Assembly: GCA_947247005.1 (NCBI GenBank)
Contig: OX365948.1
Span: 35,282,601 to 35,346,600, forward strand
DNA length: 64,000 nucleotides
Source of the DNA: Spisula solida
Taxonomy: Eukaryota; Mollusca; Bivalvia; Venerida; Mactridae
Reading direction: 5' to 3'
The notes beneath the pieces were generated by a model. The model ran no database searches. It had not been told where the DNA came from and saw only the letters and a list, made by a program, of their open reading frames with translations. Both the position numbers and the translations under genes were made by a program. Every line of letters starts with the position of its first letter. Position 1 is the stretch's first letter. This document shows, piece by piece, positions 12,301-24,200 of this stretch.

Positions 12301-13739
12301 CGTAACTGTATCATTGATAAAGAATAAATTATTTTTAAAGAAATTATTTATGTTATTAGATGAATAAATATCCTTAAAAAACTGTTTTTGTTCTTTATCG
12401 TTACCAGTTACCAATTGTTTGTTTATTCTAGTTTTACGCCGTCCCGATAACAGTTGTTCAGCTATATACGGTGTCTAATTTAAATAACCAGCCGCGTGCT
12501 TACTTTCCCTTCAACAAGGAACCAGCATTGAACTTCCTCAGATTTGGAGGAAAATCGACACTATTGTCACTGAAAGACTGTTGTATTCTTACGACATAAG
12601 GTAACCAGACTTAAGACCTGGTTGTCTCGCATTCAGCAAATCATGCTGACAAACCGTCATCAGAATCTGGTAACAGAACAACGATAGAAGAATCCAGCAG
12701 GACTATTTCGTTACTTTCCATAGAGGCCATCATACACAGAGATCGTACGTAACTCTGTCTCGTGCTAAGTACAAGCCATACAGAGTTATCTTTCCTGCCA
12801 CGACGATCGCTGTGCCAGGGGTTACAATTCGCATCTAGATGACGTTTGTATAACTGTTGCAGTTTTGCACTTGGTAAGATTGTAATCATGTGACTAAATG
12901 GAGCACATCAACGAATAATATGAGTGCACAAGTAACACGATCTGTAGCACCGTATTGCAGAATCCATTGTGAAAATTATCTCTTATTTTGCACTTTAAAT
13001 TCTGAGAATTCAAGGAGAGCAACATGATTTGTTTCAGATAAACAATACCCGGCATTCCACAAATTACTAATATCTAGGTAAGCTTATACATATGGACAGT
13101 TGTGTCTACCATTGTACATTCGGCACCCCTCTGACAGAATGTTTTAGTCACCAGTGTACTGTTTTATCAAAGCACTTAGACGTAACGTCAAAAATTGCGA
13201 CCCATGCTAAAATTCGTTGGTGTGATATTTAAAAATGTGAAGTATTCAATTACTATTCATCCTATTTTCATCACAAAGGTATCAAAATACACATAAATAA
13301 TAAGGCTTTAATAAATTATTAAAAGTGTAATAGTTTAATAACATTAATATGTAAAAACACACCAATTGCGTGTAAAAAATGCCGAAGAAGCGTACGTCAT
13401 AATTTATGTAACATTTATTTTAAAGACGCAGTACCTTATATTAAATGATTCTATTGAGCGGAATTGAAAATTCGGCAAATTTTGCATGCGTTGTCTTGGA
13501 ATGTAAATACGCTAGTGGTGTAATTTTGACGGATGTGCATACCTTAATAAACGAGATGGATGTGTTTTCCGGAGCTAGTGTGTTACGTCATTTTCCCTTA
13601 AAATAGCTAAAAAATAAGACATGTTGAGCTTTAAATTGATGACAAAAAATTATTAACACATAACATTTAATGATTGTTAGATAAGTTTCTTTCGCTTTCT
13701 TCATAGAATCTGTATAAGTAATAATAAAAGCTGTGTGAA
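9371..13739. other. non-coding stretch with one GC-richer island
   Basis: Mostly AT-rich with no supported gene. About 10370-10570 is markedly GC-richer and repeats CCGATG/CGGTG-type words (CCCACCGATGTCC, CTGCCCGATGCC). The 103-aa minus frame there (10260-10571) has no recognised motif. A minus frame at 12641-12889 (82 aa) lies in a less AT-rich patch and is also unrecognised; it might be an exon, but no splice sites support it. Confidence 0.5.
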
Positions 13740-14234
13740 GCTGGCAGTCCACTGTCCAATGTCCATTCTAGCTGTCCATCATTGAATTAGAATTAGAGAT
13801 TGTTCTCTAATTCATTATTGGACAACTGTCCACTGTTCATTCTAGCTGTCCATTTAATTAAATATGCTGGACAACTGTCCACTGTTCATTCTAGCTGTCC
13901 ATCTAATTTATTATGCTGGACAACTGTCCACTGTCAATTCTAGCTGTCCATCTAATTAAATATGCTGGACAACTGTCCAAAGTAGCTGTCCATTCTGAAT
14001 GTCCATCCTGGCTGTCCATTCGTATATCTGTTCAACTGTCCATCTGTATTAGTCATCGCTGTATTTATATAAAAAATATACCAACTGTCCATTGTAGCTA
14101 TCCATTCTGAATGTCCATTCCTATGATTGTTCAACTGGTCATCTTTGGTATTTGCATTTATATCACAAATATACCAACTGTCCATTCTAGCTGTCCATTC
14201 TGGCTGTCCATTCTAGCTGTCCATTCTGGCTGTC
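13740..14234 (+). repeat. minisatellite, 49-bp unit plus a ~120-bp variant
   Basis: Between about 13818 and 13980 a 49-bp unit repeats (GCTGGACAACTGTCC at 13866, 13915 and 13964). It passes into a looser ~120-bp unit built from AACTGTCCATT and CTAGCTGTCCATTCTGG, present about twice up to 14234. The constant core is CTGTCC. The frame at 13913-14110 is a by-product. Confidence 0.9.
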
Positions 14235-14930
14235 GCCTATGGGAGCCCCGTGTTTCCCGGCGTCTGTCCCGTGTTTCCCGTCCCAAGTATCCCGTCGGGA
14301 GCCCCTTGTTTCCCGGCGTCCCGTGTATCCAATCGCCTGTCCCGTGTATCCAGTCGCCTATGGGCGCCCCGTGTTTCTCGTCGCCTGCCTCGTGTATCCC
14401 GTCGCCTATGGAAGCCCAGTTATTTTTCGGCGTCTGTCCCGTGTATCACATCGCCTGTCCCGTGTATCCCGTCGCCTGTCCCGTGTATCCTGTCGCCTGT
14501 CCCGTGTATCACATCGCCTGTCCCGTGTATCCCGTCGCCCGTCCCGTGTATCACATCGTCTGTCCCGTGTACCCCGTCGTCTGTCCCGTGTATTCCGTCG
14601 CCTGTCCCGTGTATCCTGTCGCCTGGCCCGTGTATCACATCGTCTGTCCCGTGTATTCCGTCGTCTGTCCCGTGTATTCCGTCGCCTGTCCCGTGTATCC
14701 TGTCGCCTGTCCCGTGTATCACATCGCCTGTCCCGTGTATCCCGTCGCCTGTCCCGTGTATCACATCGTCTGTCCCGTGTACCCCGTCGTCTGTCCCGTG
14801 TATTCCGTCGCCTGTCCCGTGTATCCTGTCGCCTGTCCCGTGTATCACATCGTCTGTCCCGTGTATCCCTTCGCCTGTCCCGTGTATCCCGTCGCCTGTA
14901 CCGTGTATCCCGTCGCCTATGTGAGCTTCG
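14235..14930 (+). repeat. GC-rich 21-bp minisatellite
   Basis: About 24 or more tandem copies of a 21-bp unit (CCTGTCCCGTGTATCCCGTC plus one base) run from about 14420 to 14925. Less regular 5' units (14235-14420) contain CCTATGGGAGCCCCGTGTTT. The unit is exactly seven codons and lacks stops in most frames. All plus frames and two minus frames therefore stay open for 178-297 codons, giving PVYPVAC-like and DTRDRRR-like repeats. Being open in five frames argues against any one frame being selected. It sits in an AT-rich region and directly abuts the previous array. Confidence 0.9.
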
Positions 14931-16616
14931 TGTATACAGCAACCTGTGTGAGTCCTGTAAGCATCGAACTGTTCAACAGACAAGATGAATTACAACTGCA
15001 ATAAATGCGAGAATTAATAAAACATACTTTCAGTAATTATTAATCTTCAACAGACATCGTAGCAGACGAGCGGTTAGAGTTCAAGGATCATGACGCTTTG
15101 TAAATAGGTGAAAATAATAAAAAAAACAGCCGCCAAAAAATCGAAAAAAATCTTATGCCCTTTATTATCAGCGCTATCTAAGGTACAAAAACACACGTTT
15201 CTTTCCGATAAAGACGATATATAAAAAGCACCAATGCATCAATTGCATAAATGATTTGATTCTCGTCTGCCTCAGACGACACTTCACTGTTTTCCCACGT
15301 TCTTGTTTAGATTCCTGGAATACCTACCTGTTCAAAGTGCTTGCTCGGAATCAGACGTTATCCCGTCTAATTACCATAATTACTATACGAGGTTAATATC
15401 GAAACAAAACACGTGTTCAGGGATATATTATAACAATAAGCGATCTATTTTTCAAAAGTATCTCTTTTAATATTTTCGTATAAAGAAACTGCGTAAAATT
15501 TTTATATTCATTTGTTTGCAGATTCTACAACAATTTTTTCACTGATAGTTTTATACCGTTTTTCGTTATTACGGCGGACAGTAGACAAGTAAATTAGCCC
15601 GATGTTGAGACATCATTATCATCAAAATAGCAATTAACGCATTAAAATTGTTATCATTATTATCATCAATACTGTACCATTTGTTGATAGTCTTTTGTTA
15701 CGTAAATTTTCTTTCATCGTCGTCATGATAGACGGATGTATAGCTTAATTATTAACTTACGAACGATCCGCGAAGACAATTCAAATTTCACAATTTTTTG
15801 GAGCCGTATTGTTAAATATATAAGTCATTTCCAGTAATTTTATGAAATCGCGAATTCGTTATACGAATCCACTTCAATATTTCCCTCCAATACTTATCGA
15901 TTTCATTTTCTTCATTTCGTGATGTTACCGCAGGTCTTTCATATTAACATTATCAAAGTCGTCAATTATTAGCAAGGAAACATCATATTCAATTTAACAT
16001 TACTATCATCAAGACCAGGAACAGCAATGCATTGTATTACTATAACTAACATAACTGATGTCGCGTCACTGACGTATTGCTTGTAATTAAGTTCAAGTTA
16101 TGGTGTACCAAGATTGACATTCGACCGTTCTATTATATAATGATGAAATACAATGCAAAGTCACAATGATCTCGGGTGTGAAACAACGACGTGATGAGTG
16201 AAGTCAAAATAGGCAATGCGATATGAATATCGTCATCGGACGACTACAGGGTAAACAGTGATGGTCCTAACGGTATACTGTACCCAGCTCCTTCAATAAG
16301 GACCCTGTCAAAGTTTACACAAACACCTCCTCTGACAAGATGGCAAAATAATGATGATCAATTGATGACGTCTTGTCAGTCAAAACATTTCTGTAAAAGA
16401 TCAATGCAAAAACTTGAGAACTCCGTCTGTTGGATTGGGTTGATTACAGGAAAGCGTTAATATTTCTCTTCCTGGCATACACTATGACGAGTATAGAACG
16501 TGGAACATTTGGAAAGTATTGTTTTCAGAACGGATGTATTTTTCATTTGTTCCGCTAAAACTATCGAAGGAAATGGACCGGAAATTGTATTGAAGAAAAT
16601 TACATTTTGGTGAGTT
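14931..16616. other. AT-rich non-coding stretch
   Basis: No supported gene or repeat. Poly-A runs near 15118-15150; otherwise ordinary intergenic or intronic DNA. Confidence 0.55.
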
Positions 16617-16630
16617 GTTGCCATAGCAAC
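16617..16630. promoter_or_regulatory. RFX X-box-like palindrome
   Basis: GTTGCCATAGCAAC is a near-perfect imperfect-palindromic X box of the kind bound by RFX factors. Similar words occur at 55987-56000 (GTTACCAAGGAAAC) and 58252-58265 (GTTTCCATAGCAAC). The 16.6 and 58.2 kb sites share some flanking sequence, so they may come from one repeat. No adjacent gene is known, so function is speculative. Confidence 0.25.
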
Positions 16631-16839
16631 GGTTGTTGTGGTCACCGGATCGACCACACGCTGACGTACAGGGTGAAATATTCGGGAACCTCTGATCAAT
16701 TCCCGTCATCAGTACACCTATTGTTTCTCCATCAGTGAAGTAGACGAGAAAATCATGTTTCACAAGCGACTTCCGATTGCTTAACCAAAGACATCGCATT
16801 GCATGATAAAACTGTGTTAAATATTTCCGAACCGAGTCA

Positions 16840-17250
16840 AATATGTGTTATGCCTCAATGTTCTTCTTAACCTTTTTAAAATATTTACTAGTACTTGCAT
16901 ACGACGCCATTGCATGTCGTCAATAACTACCTCGATGCTGTCATACATTTTCAGTGATTCCAAGAAATTTGGCGATCGGACCATTTCGCTAAAGACCGCA
17001 TTGACTTGGCCTCCTAACTCACCGGACTTAAATCCTTTGGATTTCCTTTAATGGGGATGTCTGGAGGAGGAGGAGTGTAAACTCCAAAACAAGAAACGAT
17101 ATTTGTTTTGAAAACTTCAATACAATGTGAAAGTTGTAGCATGGATGGTGTAACATGCAAGGACTCAATGGGTAATTGTCGACGTCGTTTGCTGCCGGTT
17201 TTGTAGTTTTGCAGAGTTAAGGGGAACGTTTCGAACATCTGCTGTGAAAT
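16840..17250 (+). pseudogene. decayed Tc1/mariner-type DDE transposase, C-terminal part
   Basis: At about 17005-17050 the plus strand encodes TWPPNSPDLNPLDF, the strongly conserved block around the second catalytic aspartate in mariner-like transposases, normally followed by an LWG-type motif. Here a stop interrupts it: LDFL-stop-WGCLEEEE. Just upstream FGDRTISLKTAL fits the family, and a further upstream VVNNYLDAV is in a shifted frame. About 120 bp downstream NCRRRLLPVL-stop-FCRVKGNVSNIC resembles the basic C-terminal end of these enzymes. At least one frameshift and two stops are present and terminal inverted repeats were not found. It is a dead fragment and cannot be active. Confidence 0.7.
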
Positions 17251-17679
17251 AAATGTGACATTTGAAAAGGATGTATGTGCAGAATAAAACTAACATGTGC
17301 GTGTGTTAATCAAAGGCATATAACAGCATTTACTAGTATTATTTTAAAATCTGACAAAGTTATTAAGGTTATTCATGTTATCATATAGTAATGGTCAGCC
17401 TGTACCAGACCCGTCGTTACATTCAATACTCGACTGACCCTAGAAAGTAGGTGTTCAAGGATCCAACTCCGGGTCAGGAGGTTACGGCTTAAATCAGAGG
17501 CTACGAGTACAAAAAAGTACCAACATTTGTTGATATTATACTGATTGACTGGTACTGTTTTTTGCACATACTGTATCAGGAAAGTTCGGACAATGTCAGG
17601 ATAAAATGACTCTGTAAACCTGGGTATGATAGAAATACCATAAAACTGATGTTTACCTTAATAAATACAAGTTCCTTCT
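17251..17679. other. non-coding stretch
   Basis: Nothing supported. The 64-aa minus frame at 17373-17567 has no recognisable motif. Confidence 0.5.
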
Positions 17680-17900
17680 CGAGAGCCTATCGGTAGAGCG
17701 TCCGCTTCGAGTGGGGGGTCCAAACCGTAATACCAAAGACGAAATAAATGTTATTCCGTAATTCCTTTCCGATAGACATTATCCATGTGGCGTTGGATAC
17801 CACCAGAAATGAGGAATCGAGAGTGATTAAAAATATGTAAGACTTGTTTCACAATCTACCTAAAAAATAAGTCCATATAAAAAGAAGTATATTACACGTA
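17680..17900 (+). mobile_element. tRNA-related SINE fragment
   Basis: The head-like CTATCGGTAGAGCGTCCGCT resembles a tRNA D-arm/A box. It is followed by a body ATACCAAAGACGAAATAAATG, CCAGAAATGAGGAATCGAG and AAGACTTGTTT. The same body, with similar spacing, recurs at 49990-50160 (ATACCAAAGACAAAATAAAA, CCAGGAATGAGGTGTCGAG, AAACTTGTTT), which shows a dispersed family. Confidence 0.6.
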
Positions 17901-18561
17901 TAGTAAGAATCAGATTATCGTAAAGTTAAACATGCTAGAACATTCTAACATAATGAGAACTATATATTTGAGAAAATAAATATTTAAAACTTTTTTATTG
18001 CCATATAGATCTAACAGACTTTTTAAACGACTAATTGTTATCTTAAAATATAAATGTAATAAATATAAACTTGTCAACATTATGCACATAAATATAGTTG
18101 TGCGCATTGCAAATGCAATCCGTTAAATAAACGATCAAAAAATGAAATACCAATTATTAAATAATAAAACAACAGTAAAATATCGATAAAGAGACTTCAT
18201 TTAAGTGTCCTTTAAAGTTAAATTGTCCTTCTTATTGAGTTTGTCTTATTATTATAGATTGAGGTCAATGAAACGGGACCGAAGCGTGAAAATGGGATTG
18301 TATTGGCGAGAACATTTGATCTGTCACTAATTAACCCTCGTGTGTTTTCGTTATTGTACCGTAAGCATGTTTTAATTTATTAAAGTTAAATTAATAACTC
18401 TGATTGGAAAACGGATACACACGGATATTCAAGGATTACAAGTCAAATGTGTTAGGCAATAAATTGTGGTGTTTATTTTGCGATGTTATTTTTCAAATAG
18501 TTTTAGGTGATGTCTTGCTGCGCATGTACGAGTATTTGAAGGGTGTTTACGAACTCTGGAG
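17901..18561. other. AT-rich non-coding stretch
   Basis: Nothing supported; the minus frame at 17910-18107 is AT-driven. Confidence 0.55.
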
Positions 18562-18814
18562 TGGTATTCACAAAGCCTCTTAAGGGAAAACTTAGAATTT
18601 TCTTAAAATCTTACAATTTCCTTACGTGTATCAGCTAAACAGGAAAATCAAGATTATCAATTGTTTGCATAGTTTGGAAGCATTATGTAAAGAGCAACAA
18701 TCATCACAAAGAACAAATGGGTATTTCTTAGTTTCTTGGAAAATATGTGGCGCTCAATTTTTTAACTTAAGTCAAAATATTTAAGTTTTACCTTAAGATG
18801 CTTTGTGAATACCA
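18562..18814. mobile_element. MITE with ~33-bp terminal inverted repeats
   Basis: The left end TGGTATTCACAAAGCCTCTT, continuing AAGGGAAAACTTA, is mirrored at the right end (TAAGTTTTACCTTAAGATGC then TTTGTGAATACCA) with only a few mismatches. Total length is 253 bp with no coding capacity. The target duplication is not clear from the flanks. Confidence 0.8.
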
Positions 18815-19403
18815 GCCCTGGTATTTTGCAGGCGCACGTAGTTTATACAGACAGGGTCAACTATTTGCTGGTTTCTGTGGAATTGTAATAAAGCATCACA
18901 TTAGTAGGCAGCTATATATCCCCGTGATAACAATATCCAACGTTACAAGCTGCAATAACGCTTAACGAAGACACAGACGGGATAATTGAATAATACCAGT
19001 CTAGAACGTGGATAAGAAATATGTTCAATGAAATGATACCTTTTAATGAAAGGAATTGTGTTATAATAATTATTTACATATGTTTATGGAACGCTAGCCT
19101 CAGCAAGAGCGGAATAAAGTTACAGTATGGATAGGAATCTATTATTAACAAGTGGTTGTGACGTCATAGACCTCCATGTCGCTGATTTTTTTGCGTCTGT
19201 CGTCTGCATATTATTCCAATGAAGCAGAGAGAAGAAATCATTAACACAGCAAGAAGTATACAGACACTGATACACTGGTACAATGAGGCAAACAGGAGAA
19301 CGTGCCTCTATAAAATTGCCGCCTGCTTCCGCAAATACCGCAAACTGTCCCCATGCCATATTGTGCACAGCTGCTTAGAACTCAACCATTTAGCAATTAG
19401 GCC
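18815..19403. other. non-coding stretch before the 48-bp array
   Basis: No gene supported. The 19120-19368 and 19219-19440 frames overlap on opposite strands and have no recognised motif. Confidence 0.5.
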
Positions 19404-20285
19404 GTTTGCAACAACTATCGAAGGCGAGTTTTATCTTTGAAACACTGGGCCGTTTGCAACAACTTTTCAAGGCGATCTTCAAGTATCTTTGAAACTACGG
19501 GTCGTTTACAACCACCATCCAAGGCGAGCTTTATCTTTGAAACACTGGGTCGTTTGCAACAACCATCCGAGGCGATCTTTATCTTTGAAACACCGGGTCG
19601 TTTGCAACAACTATCCAAGGCGATCTTTATCTTTGAAACACCGGGTCGTTTGCAACAACTATCCAAGGCGATCTTTATCTTTGAAACACCGGGTCGTTTG
19701 CAACAACCATCCAAGGCGATCTTTATCTTTAAACCACTGGGTCGTTTACAACAACCATCCAAGATGAACTTTACCTTTGAAATACCAGGTCGTTTGCAAC
19801 AACCATCCAAGATGAACTTTACCTTTGAAACACCGGGTCGTTTACAACAACTATCCAAGGCGAGCTTTATCTTTGAAACACCGGGTCGTTTACAACAACC
19901 ATCCAAGATGAACTTTACCATTGAAAAACAGGGTCGTTTGCAACAAACATCCAAGGCTAACTTTATCTTTATAACACCGGGTCGTTTGGAACAACCATCC
20001 CAAAGGAAATGTACCATACACCGGATCGTTTGCAACAACTATCCAAGGCGATCACTGGGGCGTTTGCAACAACCATAAAGGGTGAGCACTATCTTTGAAA
20101 CATTGGATCGTATGCAACAGCTCCCCAAGTCGATCTTTATCTTTGAAACACCGGGGCGTTTGCAACAACAATACAATGCCAGTTCTATCGTTGAAACGCC
20201 AGGTCGTTCGCAACAACTGTCCAAGGCGAGCATTATCTTTAATACACCTGGTCGTTTGCAACACACATCCAAGGGGAAATGTTGA
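19404..20285 (+). repeat. 48-bp minisatellite open on both strands
   Basis: About 18 tandem copies of a 48-bp unit (core GGTCGTTTGCAACAACTATC plus CAAGGCGATCTTTATCTTTG). The period was checked at 19621 versus 19669. Because 48 is 16 codons, a 213-aa plus frame (units like FETPGRLQQLSKAIFI) and a 207-aa minus frame (units like CCKRPGVSKIKIALDS) both stay open. Opposite-strand openness and the tandem origin make a protein-coding role unlikely, though transcription is possible. Confidence 0.9.
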
Positions 20286-20739
20286 ATAGCAATAAAACGC
20301 AGTTTAATTTAAACATTCCGTATACTACTAGTATAATCCAGTTGCCAACAAAACTATACTAGTATTTTTATGATGAGAATAGAACGTACACACGTGGTTA
20401 ACAATAGTTAGTAAACATTTGCAATGAATTTTGATGCGATCAAAATTTGGTCGAATATCAATGCCTGCATAGAAACAAGATTACTGATCGAATATAAATC
20501 ATTAAATAGACATTATGGACGCTTACTTTGATGTCTAACAACAGCTTCAATTGTATTAAAAGGTCACTTCAAATATAAAAACTTAATTTCAAAGTTTTCT
20601 TTTCTTTGTTTTGCTCTTTATTGAACCTCATTCTAGCAAAAATGATGTTTTGCGTTAAATGGCGCCATGATTGGTTTTATTATCAAGGCTGTACTGTGCG
20701 TTAAAGATATAAAAGCTATGAGTCGGACGGGTCACCTGT
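20286..20739. other. AT-rich non-coding stretch
   Basis: Nothing supported. Confidence 0.55.
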
Positions 20740-21230
20740 GAATATCATTCAAATACTGCATAAGGTCGAGTTATGGTTCTGGCGCACAACACTTTATTTC
20801 CCTGCAAGAAACATGCACGTTTGGAGTCATCCAAACTTATGATACTACATGTACTTAGTTATGCTCCGGACAAGAAATGTTTGGATAAAATTTTATCAAT
20901 GCCGGAAATAATTCAAATTCGGCTCAAGGTAGAGTTTGGTGCAATGCACTTCAACATATTGTAAGGAACATTCATACTGACTCATTCAAACTTGTGGTCA
21001 CATTTAGTTATGCTCAGGACAAGAAATGTTGTAATAAAATGCATGTAAATCAAATGAAAATAATTTAAAGAACGACACAATGTAGAGTTATGGTTTTTGT
21101 GCACTACACTTATATAACAGGAGTTGTGTATATAGGTTTGGAGTAACATAAACCTATGGTGATAAAGTTATGCTCCGAACAAAATGAGCCGCCCCGATAG
21201 GCGACACAAAAACTGGAAAATCTCCCCGAG
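20740..21230 (+). repeat. degenerate ~190-bp tandem repeat, about 2.5 units
   Basis: Words such as TTATGCTCCGGACAAGAAATG, GTAGAGTTATGGTT and GTGCACTACACTT recur at roughly 190-bp spacing (near 20860, 21010 and 21170), ending in GCCGCCCCGATAGGCGACAC. The phrase GTTATGCTCCGGACAAG is shared with the 152-bp satellite at 34-37 kb, so the two belong to related repeat lineages. Confidence 0.65.
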
Positions 21231-24200
21231 TCATCATTAGCCAAACATGTACTCCCTCATAATGCTTGTGTATAACATAAGATGACGGTTCTAAAGTTCA
21301 CGCTCCCAATGGTAGTGTGGATGTCGTATGTTCGAGTCTTGTGGTTATCAGCACTTTACTTCCTTATAGCGTACTTGTCTCGTCACGATTTGCCAGCAGA
21401 CGATTAATAACGAATTCACATTATTAGCTGAAATAGACATACTCACGAGATAGGTCAAGCTGAATTAAATTAAAACACATTTGCCTTAATACAGAGCAGG
21501 TAAATGAAAAACAAGTCGGCAAAATTGAACATCTTTGTTCATACGTAGGCTTACAGAACCTGCTAATGATGAAGGTATAGACACTAACATATGGAAGATT
21601 TGTGTGTAATTTAGAGCATTGTTCTAGCCGTGCCTGACGGAGCAGAAATCAGACTATCTGACCAATCAGTGATCCTCTAACAAACTTCATTATACGTAAT
21701 TTCCACTAGTTTTCTAGAATTACACATCCTTCTGTGTTAGACCACTTTATGTTCAGTGAGGCGAACCGAAAAATCATTCTACCAAAAGACTTGAAAGGTT
21801 TTTATTACATCTCCAAATTTCCGAATTAATCATGATGTAGTATGTACAAGACCACTCCATCATAATGACAAGGGTATTTCGTCGAGTGAGTTAACAGACA
21901 GGGTAATAAATAAGAAAAATATTATCATTTTTGTTAAGGGGTGCACTTCCTATTCTTCACAAACAGGAAATGATAAATGGCGCGTTTTGATTACCGTCTG
22001 CTCCATTACCATATTTGTTCAACTGACATCCGGGCATTTCTCGGCGAATTTTTGACCTTTTTGAAAAAACATGATCGTTTATTATTTATTTACAACAAAT
22101 TAACCACAAACTGTTGTTCGAAGTTTTTCGCTAGTTGACCACTGACGTTTAATACATCAAAACACGAGCGATCTCAAAACATTTTGACCACTGGATAAAC
22201 GAGGGCTAGCGGTCACTGTCAAAGGCACGTTTTGTCCACATTGTGAAGCATTGTCCGGACATAAATGGTCAGTGTTTGGATTGAAACCAAACCTCTTAAA
22301 TCATTCTAACACTGTGAGATTAATCAGCATCTCGATAAATTATTACATTTATCACTACCCGTATCCAGGAAGTGACGTCATTTTGATCAAAATGTGTTTG
22401 CTCTAAGTCATATTTTCGCGCTATTCCTCAGCAACCATTGGTTGAACGTTGTACACACACTTATTTGAGCGTTTGTTTAAATCGTGTGTCGGTGTGTAAT
22501 GACCCTTTTATTTATATTCAATTACAAACTACTTGATTTTTGACCCTCTAGTGGCAGGTAAATAAGTCAGTTTCTGGGGGTTGCATTCATTGATCATCGT
22601 CAGTGATAACGCTTGTTACAATGCGTGCATATTGTTCATAAAATGTTCAATAATATGTTTCTTGTTATTGCCATATTAGATCTAGTTCATTAAACTGTAA
22701 GGCAAGACATAAAGTTCGACGCTTTCAAGATATTAATAACATCATAGACACAGAAAAAATAGACAAAAAGTTCGTCGTCTATGCTTAGCATATTATACTA
22801 TTCAAAGTTTGATTAGGGTCAAGAAAGAAATTTAAAAATGAAGAAATAAAACATAGTGCAAATATCAAATTATGATCTGAACTGCCTCAAATTTCGAAAA
22901 TTTCATGTGATTCATTTGGTATGCATTAACTTAATGACGTATTTTCCGGTAACTGATAAGCCCTAATAGCAGGAACCAAAATGACAAGAATAACTAGTTT
23001 AAACATAGTTTATTAAATCTAAATATCAATTAATGTACATCAAAACGAATTACATTCTGGATTGACGTCTGGGGATGATAAATAAATGTTCAAATCACTA
23101 TTACATAATATTTCCCACGCTGTATTTATGAGTTCGTTTGATTTTTGTAATTATATGCAATAAATATTTGTGGTTTTTGGTTTTGGAAAACTTTAACAGA
23201 TATACCTGGGCTTAATTATGTTTGCTAAAGCTATTGAACATCATGATTAATCTATAGCACGTTGTGTATTAGATGCAAGTTTTTACACACCTTATGAATT
23301 TACAATAATAGAATAATAAATAGTTCATACTTGCTTCAAAATCTGTGATTTATACTAAACTTGCTGGAAGATTCATTGTGAATTGTTTTCCGTGCAAATA
23401 AAATTTTACAATAAAATGTCAAAATGTGAAATTTTGATATATTACTATATATATACATTATATACTTTATACTATACTAGTTTCAGGTCAATTAATTTTG
23501 AAAATAACTGTCCACAACTTGTATTATAGTTACTCTCCATGATATGGTATCCATCGCTACAAGGGTATGAGTTCATAGAAGTCGGTGTGTAGAGCAAATA
23601 CTGGTACGAGACGAGTCATATTGGTGTCTTTAATACCGTTTTGTGTGTACTGTAGTAAGCAATCATTTCCAGAGTTGATCAGGAACAGGCATTTCTCTGA
23701 GGTAAACTAAGGTCGAGCAGTTGCGTATTCGCTCCATTAGTTTGAGACAACACAATGATTGTATAGCAAAATAACTGGCTTGTCGGCCTTATTGAATGAG
23801 TGCATGGCCTGGAAAACCACATTATACCCTGATAAACACGTGTAGGATATGTTCATATCTACTACATGGATACAACATTTACATGCTGACCACAATATTG
23901 ACCCAAGTTCTACCGAATACTATCCGGTCACTGACTCATTCATAATTCACGGCGGTCAAGCAGTTAACATAAGACTTACATTTACTGACCAATTTATTCA
24001 CGAACATCTATCCTAATGGAATCAGTTTCTTCATGCTCTAAGATACACCACACTCGCGGGTATATACTATATCACCGTTAAAACCTTCTTCACTTGGATT
24101 CAAAATACTATTTAAGTAGGCATAATCTGTTTTCATAACCCCTGTTAATGTTCTAGGTTTCAGCAATATTCTTATTTACATAATATGACTTTTTGACTTT

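Noticed and set aside
12645..12665. Hammerhead ribozyme core (CTGATGA on the minus strand; another in the LTRs)
   Set aside because: The required GAAA after a helix II and the flanking stems are absent at each site.
12641..12889. 82-aa minus-strand ORF as a gene or exon
   Set aside because: Composition is gene-like, but there is no known motif and no convincing splice sites. It stays only as a remark in the stretch entry.
14111..15004. 297-aa PVYPVAC-repeat protein
   Set aside because: The 21-bp array is open in five frames, there is no conserved domain outside the array, and no splice or promoter evidence supports a gene.
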